Source of the DNA: an uncultured bacterium
GTDB lineage: Bacteria; Bacillota_I; Bacilli_A; RF39; UBA660
DNA: 46,705 bases
Reading direction: 5' to 3'
NCBI GenBank assembly: GCA_946643435.1
Contig: CAMPCD010000008.1
Span: 1 to 46,705, forward strand
The notes below the pieces were generated by a model that had not been told where the DNA came from, ran no database searches, and was given only the letters and a program-made list of their open reading frames with translations. The translations under genes and the position numbers were made by a program. Each line of letters starts with the position of its first letter. The first letter of the stretch is position 1. This document shows, piece by piece, positions 10,040-17,760 of the stretch.

Positions 10040-10447
10040 ATGAGAGGAAAAGATGTAAAACTTTTATTATTAATTGTAGGTATTTTAGTATTATGTATAT
10101 CATTACGAATGACATCTAATATTGAAATAACTCAAGGTCCAACTGATACTTATGAAGAAGTGGAAGTAGAAAGAGTTAATCCTACACCAAATAAGAAAGA
10201 AACTAAGAAAAAGAATAAGAAAAAACAAACTAAAAAAGAAGAAAAGAAAGAAGAAGTATCTGTAGTATTTGAAGATATAGAACCTGTAGATTATACAATC
10301 AATGAAGCTATAGTATCAATTACTAATAGTACTCTTAAAACAATAGAAGAATTACCTAGTAATCTTAAGAATCCTGAAGATTATATAGTTACAGTTGATG
10401 ATTTAATAATAAATGAAAATATAAAAGATGAATTTGATAATAAATAA
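10040..10447 (+). CDS. Membrane-anchored hypothetical protein with Lys/Glu-rich segment
   Basis: N-terminal TM segment LLLLIVGILVLCISL, low-complexity KKETKKKNKKKQTKKEEKKEE; GGGAGG RBS. Confidence 0.55.
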   Translation: MRGKDVKLLLLIVGILVLCISLRMTSNIEITQGPTDTYEEVEVERVNPTPNKKETKKKNKKKQTKKEEKKEEVSVVFEDIEPVDYTINEAIVSITNSTLKTIEELPSNLKNPEDYIVTVDDLIINENIKDEFDNK

Positions 10448-10475
10448 TCATCTTTTTTAGTAAGGAGGAATAGTC

Positions 10476-11348
10476 GTGAATAATAAATATATATCTGATT
10501 ATTTAAATTATTTAGAAATAGATTTGAATTATTCTAATAATACTATTTCTTCATATGATTCAGATCTTACTAAATTTGTCGATTATTTTGATAATAAAGA
10601 TATATTAAAACTAACAACTAAAGATATAGAAAAATATATAACTAAGATGAGTGAATATGCTCCATCTACAGTATCAAGAAATATATCTTCTTTAAAAGGA
10701 TTTTATACTTATTTAAATAAAATAGGTAAAATAAATGGTAATCCTACAGATCCAATTAAAGAACCTAAATTAGGAGTACATTTACCTACATATTTAACTA
10801 TAGATGAAGTAAATAAACTATTAGATATAGAAATAAATAATAACTTTGATTATCGTAATAAAGCTATCTTAGAATTCATGTATGCTACAGGTTTAAGAAT
10901 ATCAGAAGTAGTATCATTAGAATTTAAGAATATAGACTTTGATGATTGTATAGTACGAATAATGGGTAAAGGTAATAAAGAAAGAATAGTACCTATAAAT
11001 GACTATGCAATCGATGCTTTAAAAGATTATATAAATATAGCAAGACCTTCAATGCTTATTAAAGGTGAGAATAATTATATATTTATAAATAATCATGGTA
11101 ACAAGATGACAAGACAAGGAATATTCAAAATGATAAAAAAAGAATGTGTACTTAAAGGTATAACTAAAGAAATATCTCCACATACATTAAGACATACATT
11201 TGCAACACATTTACTTGAAAATGGTGCTGATTTAAGAGTCATACAAGAGTTATTAGGTCACTCAGACATCAGTACTACGCAAATATATACACATGTCTCA
11301 AATGACAAGTTAAAGAAAGATTATCAAGAATATTTCCCTAGAACATAG
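10476..11348 (+). CDS. xerD: Tyrosine recombinase, XerD-type
   Basis: SAM-like N-domain; catalytic R (ATGLRISEVVSL), HTLRHTFATHLLENGADLRVIQELLGHSDISTTQIYTHVS; GTG start after AAGGAGG. Confidence 0.85.
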   Translation: MNNKYISDYLNYLEIDLNYSNNTISSYDSDLTKFVDYFDNKDILKLTTKDIEKYITKMSEYAPSTVSRNISSLKGFYTYLNKIGKINGNPTDPIKEPKLGVHLPTYLTIDEVNKLLDIEINNNFDYRNKAILEFMYATGLRISEVVSLEFKNIDFDDCIVRIMGKGNKERIVPINDYAIDALKDYINIARPSMLIKGENNYIFINNHGNKMTRQGIFKMIKKECVLKGITKEISPHTLRHTFATHLLENGADLRVIQELLGHSDISTTQIYTHVSNDKLKKDYQEYFPRT

Positions 11349-11373
11349 TTTTTAGGTATAATTATAATAGGAG

Positions 11374-13020
11374 ATGAATAATATGAAGAATAGATTTAGA
11401 ATTGCTTCATATATATTACTTTTTATTATATGTATCATAGCTGCTATATCTGTAAATAATAGTTATTCATTAACATGTAATTCAGCATATGCAAATATTG
11501 AGAATATAAATGGTACCTATACAGTTAATTATTACTGTCAGGACATAAATACAAATGATACATATAAAATATCAGCTGATGATGCTATAAATAAATTTGG
11601 TGTATCAAGATATCAATCAGGTTGGTATGATGGTAAAATGTTATATTTTAATAAGACTAATCAAATATCTCAAAGTGAATATGAAAATGGTATAGCTGCA
11701 GAAGATGCAGATAATAGATTATTAGCTTATGGAGATGCTGGTATTAGAATACATTCTACTCAAGAAGGTAAAAATCAAATAGATGCTTTATATAATAACA
11801 AAAAATTAGGTGAATATCATTTTGTATTTTCAAGTAGAGAAGGGGTTAGTGTAAAAGAATTATATAACTACTACTTCACTAAATATGGTGTATCTACTAC
11901 TGATCAAAACTATTATAGATATTCTTTAAAAGGAGAATTTGAACCTATAAGATTTAGAGCTGATAATCAAGTATTAGAATCAGATCAACAAATTGGAGAA
12001 TTTGTTATTAATACTTATGAAGTAACTAGTAACTATGCTCCAATAAGAATAAGTAAAGAACAAATACAATATACTGAAAAGTTTATTAATAGCCTAATAC
12101 CTATTCTATCTAATGGAGCTCGTAATGATGCTGAAAAAGTATATCGTGCAGCTAAATATATTCATGATAATACACAATACTTTGATGAAACATATCATCA
12201 AGCATTAATTGAAGGACAAACATCAATCTACAATGCATTTATACAAAGAAGATCAGTATGTATAGGATTTAGTATAGCATTCTCTTATCTAATGGATAAG
12301 ATGGGTATTGAATCATATATAGTTGATATGAATTCCGTAAGTGGTAATTCGTATTCATCATCTCATACATATAATATAGTTAAAATAGATGGTAAGATGT
12401 ATCAAGTTGATGTTACATCAGGATATTCTATTAATGCTTTAACTGGTAGATTATCAAGTAATAACTTTAATAAAGCTACATCAAATTATAATACATCAGG
12501 TTTTACTGATTATGACCATAATGCAGCCAATAATGTATGGCGAAACTATCCACAAATAAATAATACTTTTAACTATGTTACTCCTAATGGATATATACCA
12601 GGGCAGGGTGGTAATATTAATGTTGATGGTAGTAAAGTAGATTATACTGTAACAACTACTACATCAACTACTATAAATAATAACTATGATCCAACAATAT
12701 CAACTAATAATATAACTACAAGTTATCAAACAATAACAAATGATAGAGGAGAGGTAGTGGGAACATCTGTTATTACTAATACAATACCAGTCCATCACAC
12801 TTCTACCATTACAAACGAAAAGGGTAAGACCCAAATTATTACATATGATGAAGATGGTAATGTTTTAGGTGTAATTGAAAATAATGATATAAAAAAAGAA
12901 AATAAGAAATTAATAACTAATTGTTTAATAATTGTTGCAATAACATTAGTAATTATATTAATAATATTAAAAATATATAATTTAAAAACTACAACAACAA
13001 TAAATATGAAGGATCTATAA
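11374..13020 (+). CDS. Secreted/membrane-anchored transglutaminase-like protein
   Basis: N- and C-terminal TM segments; transglutaminase-like Cys-His-Asp: RRSVCIGFSIAFSYLMDKMG ... SSHTYNIVKIDGKMYQVDVT; Thr-rich spacer. Confidence 0.75.
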   Translation: MNNMKNRFRIASYILLFIICIIAAISVNNSYSLTCNSAYANIENINGTYTVNYYCQDINTNDTYKISADDAINKFGVSRYQSGWYDGKMLYFNKTNQISQSEYENGIAAEDADNRLLAYGDAGIRIHSTQEGKNQIDALYNNKKLGEYHFVFSSREGVSVKELYNYYFTKYGVSTTDQNYYRYSLKGEFEPIRFRADNQVLESDQQIGEFVINTYEVTSNYAPIRISKEQIQYTEKFINSLIPILSNGARNDAEKVYRAAKYIHDNTQYFDETYHQALIEGQTSIYNAFIQRRSVCIGFSIAFSYLMDKMGIESYIVDMNSVSGNSYSSSHTYNIVKIDGKMYQVDVTSGYSINALTGRLSSNNFNKATSNYNTSGFTDYDHNAANNVWRNYPQINNTFNYVTPNGYIPGQGGNINVDGSKVDYTVTTTTSTTINNNYDPTISTNNITTSYQTITNDRGEVVGTSVITNTIPVHHTSTITNEKGKTQIITYDEDGNVLGVIENNDIKKENKKLITNCLIIVAITLVIILIILKIYNLKTTTTINMKDL

Positions 13021-13032
13021 TGATCCTTTTTT
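13008..13032 (+). terminator. Rho-independent terminator
   Basis: AAGGATC tataat GATCCTTTTTTT. Confidence 0.7.
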
Positions 13033-13146
13033 TGATGCTATCACACTCTTCATAAAATATTTAAAAAAAGTAGTGTATACCATACATATACTATATAGAT
13101 ATATAATACACATACATGATATACTATATATAGTAAATACATAATA

Positions 13147-13189
13147 TAATCGATAGTAGTAAGTGGATAATTAACCGTATTATCGATTA
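13147..13189. repeat. Perfect inverted repeat TAATCGATA/TATCGATTA
   Basis: TAATCGATA 13147-13155 and TATCGATTA 13181-13189, just left of the dif-like site. Confidence 0.7.
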
Positions 13190-13198
13190 AAATTAATA

Positions 13199-13226
13199 AC
13201 TTCATATAATATATATTATGTTAACT
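13199..13226. other. dif: dif chromosome dimer resolution site (XerC/XerD target)
   Basis: ACTTCATATAATATATATTATGTTAACT; against the recalled B. subtilis dif ACTTCCTAGAATATATATTATGTAAACT it matches 25/28, with two 11-bp arms around a 6-bp centre; coincides with the gene strand switch. Confidence 0.85.
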
Positions 13227-13446
13227 TCTATATTTTAAATAATAAATGAATAATTACCCACTATTAAATTATATATAAAAATTAATAATATACTTCATAG
13301 TATATTTTTTTATTTTATAAGTATATTTATATATATAATTATCAATAACCTAACCCACTACTTTGATATTAAACAAAAGAAGTGTGATAGAATCAGAAAA
13401 ATAATAATATAATTATTTATATACTAATAGGTTATATATACCTTCT

Positions 13447-13479
13447 CTACACCACTATTGATGAATAGAAGTGGAATAG
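13447..13479. repeat. Hairpin-forming inverted repeat CCACTATT gatg AATAGaAGTGG
   Basis: Direct read of 13452-13474 with flanking motif copies CTACACCACT and AGTGGAATAG. Confidence 0.6.
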
Positions 13480-13521
13480 GGTGATAATTTATCTTATTTG
13501 ATCAAATACTCATAAATAATA

Positions 13522-13554
13522 AAAACTCGTCTAATTTAGGCTTAAACGAGTTTT
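13522..13554 (-). terminator. Terminator hairpin of the gene at 13542-14066
   Basis: AAAACTCGT (13522-13530)/ACGAGTTTT (13546-13554). Confidence 0.6.
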
Positions 13555-14066
13555 GTAGGACATATATAATTATTACTTTGTAAATAATTTATTAAATCAG
13601 TAGTGCTTAGATAGATATTTCCATTAAAGTATAGAGAATTAGCATGTCTTCTTAAATTAGCTTCTTTAAGATTATATGTTAGGGTAAGTTCCACTCCTCC
13701 ATTTATTTGTTTGAATAATGATTCCACTCCTTGATGATTATCTCTTTCAGATTTACCTAAAGTATTTAATTCTACATATATATCATTAAATGATACATCA
13801 TTATTAGTTAAGTAAGTATATTTAATATCTAGTTTATCTAAATCATTATAATCATATGTGATAGTCATGTCTTCTTTTTTAGTTACACTTCCACTCTTTT
13901 CTTCACGGTAGCAACTAATACTTGTATATTCATGTTTAACAGTTGTAATAACCGGTTTACTATCTTTTTTAACAGCACCAATAAGTAAATATATTATTAA
14001 TCCTAAAGCAAATAATATAACACCTATAATGGTCATAACTATATATCTAACACTTTTTTCTTCCAT
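13542..14066 (-). CDS. Membrane-anchored hypothetical protein
   Basis: N-terminal TM segment VMTIIGVILFALGLIIYLLIGAV, extracytoplasmic remainder. Confidence 0.55.
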   Translation of the reverse strand: MEEKSVRYIVMTIIGVILFALGLIIYLLIGAVKKDSKPVITTVKHEYTSISCYREEKSGSVTKKEDMTITYDYNDLDKLDIKYTYLTNNDVSFNDIYVELNTLGKSERDNHQGVESLFKQINGGVELTLTYNLKEANLRRHANSLYFNGNIYLSTTDLINYLQSNNYICPTKLV

Positions 14067-14108
14067 CTAGTATCACCTTATTAAATTATATAATAAAAAA
14101 GAGAGGTA

Positions 14109-14894
14109 TTAAACCCCTCTAGATTCTATTTCAGCCATTTTTTCAAATACTTCTTGTGCATTCTCAGTTGTTAATTTAGAATAACCTAGTTCTCTTAATG
14201 CTTGAATTCTACCAGTTTCAAGTTGTTGTGTTCTAGATAATTTTTCTTCATTACGAGATTCTATTTCTTGTACGAAAGCATTTCTTCTTTCAATAATCTT
14301 AGTCTTAGATACAGAAGATCTACCATGAGAGAATAAATTGAATGCGGAATAAATAACACCTTCGAAGATATATTGTTGATCTTCGTTAAATTTAAATACA
14401 TTAGGATTTGTAAAACCACATGCTTTAGATAAATAAGCTAATGTATACTTAATCTCAGGAACATTGTCCATAGATTGTAAGCAATTATACATATATTGTA
14501 GAGCATAGAAGTTTTGCTCATGATTTTGTGGATCAACTAGTTTTTCTTTAATTAAGAAAGTCATATCAGATACTAATTGATGTTCTTCCTTCTTTAAACC
14601 TTTTAAATCTAAATAATCATTATCTTGATTATCTTTTAAACCTTCATTTAATCTGTTTTCTACAGCTAATAAATAATCAGTTGTAACTTTAATATCACTT
14701 ATAGATCCTTCGCCAGAATCATCAATATCAATATCTAATAATTTTAATAATAATATTTTCTTTTCCTTAGGCCACTTATTAATACTATCTAATTCAAGAT
14801 AGTTATATACCATTTGTCTTGAAACACCTAAGTATTTAGCTAGTCTTACTTTACTTATTCCTAATTCTTGTAGTAGTTTATTTAAATCGTTCAT
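14109..14894 (-). CDS. Helix-turn-helix DNA-binding protein
   Basis: N-terminal LLQELGISKVRLAKYLGVSRQMVYNYLE is an XRE/Cro-type HTH; C-terminal domain not recognised. Confidence 0.7.
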   Translation of the reverse strand: MNDLNKLLQELGISKVRLAKYLGVSRQMVYNYLELDSINKWPKEKKILLLKLLDIDIDDSGEGSISDIKVTTDYLLAVENRLNEGLKDNQDNDYLDLKGLKKEEHQLVSDMTFLIKEKLVDPQNHEQNFYALQYMYNCLQSMDNVPEIKYTLAYLSKACGFTNPNVFKFNEDQQYIFEGVIYSAFNLFSHGRSSVSKTKIIERRNAFVQEIESRNEEKLSRTQQLETGRIQALRELGYSKLTTENAQEVFEKMAEIESRGV

Positions 14895-15076
14895 ATTGTC
14901 TACTTCCCTTCTCTATTTTACATACCCATATTATCATATTTACTTTTTAAGTGTCAATAGTTTACACAATATTTATTAATATTATTTTTTGCTATTTATT
15001 TTTATTAATTATTATATTATAATTGATTATCTTTTAAATTAGTGTTATCTTTATTATAGGATAGGGAGAGACAACA

Positions 15077-15352
15077 ATGGACAATGCAAGCAAAATGAAA
15101 ATTATTGATAACATCGATTCTAAACTTAATATCTTATATAAGAATATGAAGAAGTCTGAATATTATAACTTCTTAGAGAATAATAAAGAAATAAAAGCTT
15201 ATAATGATTTATTAAATAATATATCATTAAATATATTACCAAGCTCTTATTTAAACCTACTACCTACAAATATATTAATTCAAATAAACGCTAAAGTTTA
15301 TAATGAATTTGCTTTATTTTTAGATAATCAAAAAGAATTAGTTTTAACCTAA
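15077..15352 (+). CDS. Small hypothetical protein
   Basis: 91 aa, RBS AGGGAGAG, overlaps the 3' end of the convergent SWIM gene by 9 bp. Confidence 0.45.
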   Translation: MDNASKMKIIDNIDSKLNILYKNMKKSEYYNFLENNKEIKAYNDLLNNISLNILPSSYLNLLPTNILIQINAKVYNEFALFLDNQKELVLT

Positions 15353-16336
15353 TTCTTTTATTTTTTTCGATAATGTATGTTCTTCATCTTCCTCCACTAC
15401 TTCAAACATTGGATTATTACTTTTATCATACACGAATAATCTTTTCATACTACCATCAGGTAATAATATTATTATTTTATCATCGACTATACCTAAACAT
15501 AGATAATAATGTTGACTAAACATTTTATTATACATATCAGCATTTTCTTCAACATATCTTACTTTATAATATTTGTATGTTTCTTTATTTCTTATAGACT
15601 TAATAACGGCATACATATGCTTACAGAAATATTCATAAGGACAACTACATGCTAATGTAGTAGTTCTAGTCTTATTATCATAGTCTACTATAACTGTATA
15701 TAATCCATTTTCACCTTCAACTGTAGCATAATAAGAGTCTTGTATTCTTTCTAAGAATCTTACTTTTTCAAGTTTATAGCATTCTTCACCTTTTTGAATA
15801 GTAGATGCACTAAATACTTTATCAAGTTTTTCTCTATATAAATCAAACTTAAAAGGCATCTTATATGTATATTTATAATCTGTATTATTTATTTTAGCTA
15901 TTAATTTAGCAAATATAGAATGATACTTAAATGGCATACTATCAAATAAATAATAGAATATATCACCTAATATAATAGCTTTTAAAGGTATAAATGAGTT
16001 GAATTTATATTCTATATGTTTCTTATTAATATTTGATGTAAAACACACTAAATCAGTGTTAGTTTCATTTGTATCATCAAGCTCAGTATTAGTTAGTTGT
16101 TGTAATATACTAACTATTAAACTACCTAGTTCATTAGATAAAGTAACTTGATTAGTATTCTTAATATTAAACTTATGACCTAATATATTTAAATATCTAA
16201 TAAAGAATAAGTTTTCTTTCTTACTATAATCTAATCTTATATATAGATTTAAAGAATCATAGTTTATTAAAGATAATTCAAATATATTCTTATCCTTGTG
16301 ATAATATTTATTATATTTCTTGGAAATATTATTCAT
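15344..16336 (-). CDS. SWIM zinc-finger domain protein
   Basis: TTLACSCPYEYFCKHMYAVIKSI (CxCx(n)CxH). The ORF-track start (16378) lies inside efp; MNNISKKYNKYYH start at 16336 preferred. Confidence 0.65.
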   Translation of the reverse strand: MNNISKKYNKYYHKDKNIFELSLINYDSLNLYIRLDYSKKENLFFIRYLNILGHKFNIKNTNQVTLSNELGSLIVSILQQLTNTELDDTNETNTDLVCFTSNINKKHIEYKFNSFIPLKAIILGDIFYYLFDSMPFKYHSIFAKLIAKINNTDYKYTYKMPFKFDLYREKLDKVFSASTIQKGEECYKLEKVRFLERIQDSYYATVEGENGLYTVIVDYDNKTRTTTLACSCPYEYFCKHMYAVIKSIRNKETYKYYKVRYVEENADMYNKMFSQHYYLCLGIVDDKIIILLPDGSMKRLFVYDKSNNPMFEVVEEDEEHTLSKKIKELG

Positions 16337-16352
16337 ATTATAAAAAAAGAGC

Positions 16353-16913
16353 CTAAGCTCTTCCTGCATATTTACCATCAGAAGTAGAGATTAAAATCTT
16401 TTCTCCTTGATTAATAAATAATGGTACTTTTACTGTATAACCTGTTTCTATAGTTGCATCCTTTTGAGCATTGTTAGTAGTATTACCCTTAGTTGCATCT
16501 TGAGTTTCAGTAACTTCAAATTCAATCTTATCAGGTAATTGAATTCCTAACATTTCTCCTTCATACATAGCTATAGTAACTTCTAATCCTTCTTTTAAGA
16601 AGTTAGCATTATCACCGATTTTATCTCTAGATAATTCAATTTGATCATAAGTTTCAGTATTCATAAAAATGAAATTATTGCCATCTAAATATAAGAATTG
16701 CATTGGCATTCTATCAACATGAGCTTTTTCTACAGTTATATTTGTATTATATGTATTTTCAACCAAAGCACCTGTTCTTAAATTTCTTAATTTAATTCTC
16801 ATGAAGGCTGAACCTTTACCAGGTTTAACATGTTGGAAATCTTCTATCATACATAACTTACCATCAATAATAATAGTCATTCCATTTTTAATATCATTTA
16901 TAGAAATATTCAT
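16353..16913 (-). CDS. efp: Elongation factor P
   Basis: ISINDIKNGMTIIIDGKLCMIEDFQHVKPGKGSAFMRIKLRNLRTG ... VPLFINQGEKILISTSDGKYAGRA. Confidence 0.95.
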   Translation of the reverse strand: MNISINDIKNGMTIIIDGKLCMIEDFQHVKPGKGSAFMRIKLRNLRTGALVENTYNTNITVEKAHVDRMPMQFLYLDGNNFIFMNTETYDQIELSRDKIGDNANFLKEGLEVTIAMYEGEMLGIQLPDKIEFEVTETQDATKGNTTNNAQKDATIETGYTVKVPLFINQGEKILISTSDGKYAGRA

Positions 16914-16932
16914 AATTTAGCCTCCTTTTTAA

Positions 16933-17112
16933 TTATTTACCAATTTTTTGTTCTTTAAAAACAGTAGTCTTACCACATGTAGGACAATATTTATTTAATT
17001 CTAATTTATCTGTTGTATTCTTAGTATTCTTAAAAGTAGGTCTAATTAAATTTCCACATTCAGAACATTTTAAAGCAACTTGTAATCTTGCTCCTGTCTT
17101 TTTACTTGCCAT
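16933..17112 (-). CDS. rpmG: 50S ribosomal protein L33
   Basis: Reverse-strand translation MASKKTGARLQVALKCSECGNLIRPTFKNTKNTTDKLELNKYCPTCGKTTVFKEQKIGK; absent from the ORF track (59 aa). Confidence 0.85.
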   Translation of the reverse strand: MASKKTGARLQVALKCSECGNLIRPTFKNTKNTTDKLELNKYCPTCGKTTVFKEQKIGK

Positions 17113-17178
17113 TTTTCACACCTCACTTAAACTATATAGTATTTTAACATAATTATATATGTATTTCAAACTATTTTT

Positions 17179-17703
17179 TTAATTACTTACTTGAGCAGTG
17201 GTTGTAGTAGTTTCATTCTCTTGGAAGAATTCATTTGGTTCTTCATTAAACTTCTCTATAGTAGCTTCTTTATATTCGTTTAATCTAGCTATATAACGTG
17301 ATACACAACCACTTGTTTTTCTATCTAATCCTCTATTTATAGTGTAATCATCAATATTTCCTTGTTTATCTATCCATTCAATATTAAATATATTTAAGAA
17401 AGTTTTTAAATCATTGAAATAATGATATTTAGATACAACTAAATAATCTTCACCTAATATAACTCCAACTGATTCAGGTCCTTCTGTATATCCTTTATCT
17501 TCAAAAAATTGTACAGCTGATTCAAGATATTCTTCTTGAGTATCAAAATCTTTAGTCATTAGATAAGTTATAATTTCTTTTGTATCTTTATCTAGTTTTA
17601 TTTCATGATATTTATCATAGAAAAAATTAAATGCAATAGCTGATAATACAACTATAATTGGTATAAATATCCAAAACATTTTATGGTTTACATCTTTTTT
17701 CAT
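17179..17703 (-). CDS. Membrane-anchored hypothetical protein
   Basis: N-terminal TM segment FWIFIPIIVVLSAIAFNFF, Thr-rich tail. Confidence 0.5.
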   Translation of the reverse strand: MKKDVNHKMFWIFIPIIVVLSAIAFNFFYDKYHEIKLDKDTKEIITYLMTKDFDTQEEYLESAVQFFEDKGYTEGPESVGVILGEDYLVVSKYHYFNDLKTFLNIFNIEWIDKQGNIDDYTINRGLDRKTSGCVSRYIARLNEYKEATIEKFNEEPNEFFQENETTTTTAQVSN

Positions 17704-17760
17704 GGTAACACCCTTCTATTCTAAAATAATTATATAATTATTTAGTTATATTATCAATTA

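Larger units (their letters stand above)
13034..13394. repeat. Nested inverted-repeat array centred on the dif-like site
   Basis: Pairs: GATGCTATCACACT 13034-13047 / AGTGTGATAGAATC 13381-13394 (13/14); AAAGTAGTG 13067-13075 / CACTACTTT 13356-13364 (9/9); AGTGGATAATTA 13162-13173 / TAATTACCCACT 13251-13262 (11/12); plus two self-palindromes TACTATATATAGTA 13122-13135 and AATATACTtcatAGTATATT 13287-13306. Confidence 0.7.

Noticed and set aside
10476-11348. Tyrosine recombinase considered as a phage or ICE integrase
   Set aside because: XerD-like throughout with no neighbouring mobile genes or att-type duplication; proximity to dif favours a housekeeping role.
13021-13541. AT-rich repeats considered as oriC, a CRISPR array or a mobile element remnant
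   Set aside because: No DnaA boxes or dnaA/dnaN nearby, no regular repeat-spacer structure, no transposase; the dif match and strand switch explain it better.
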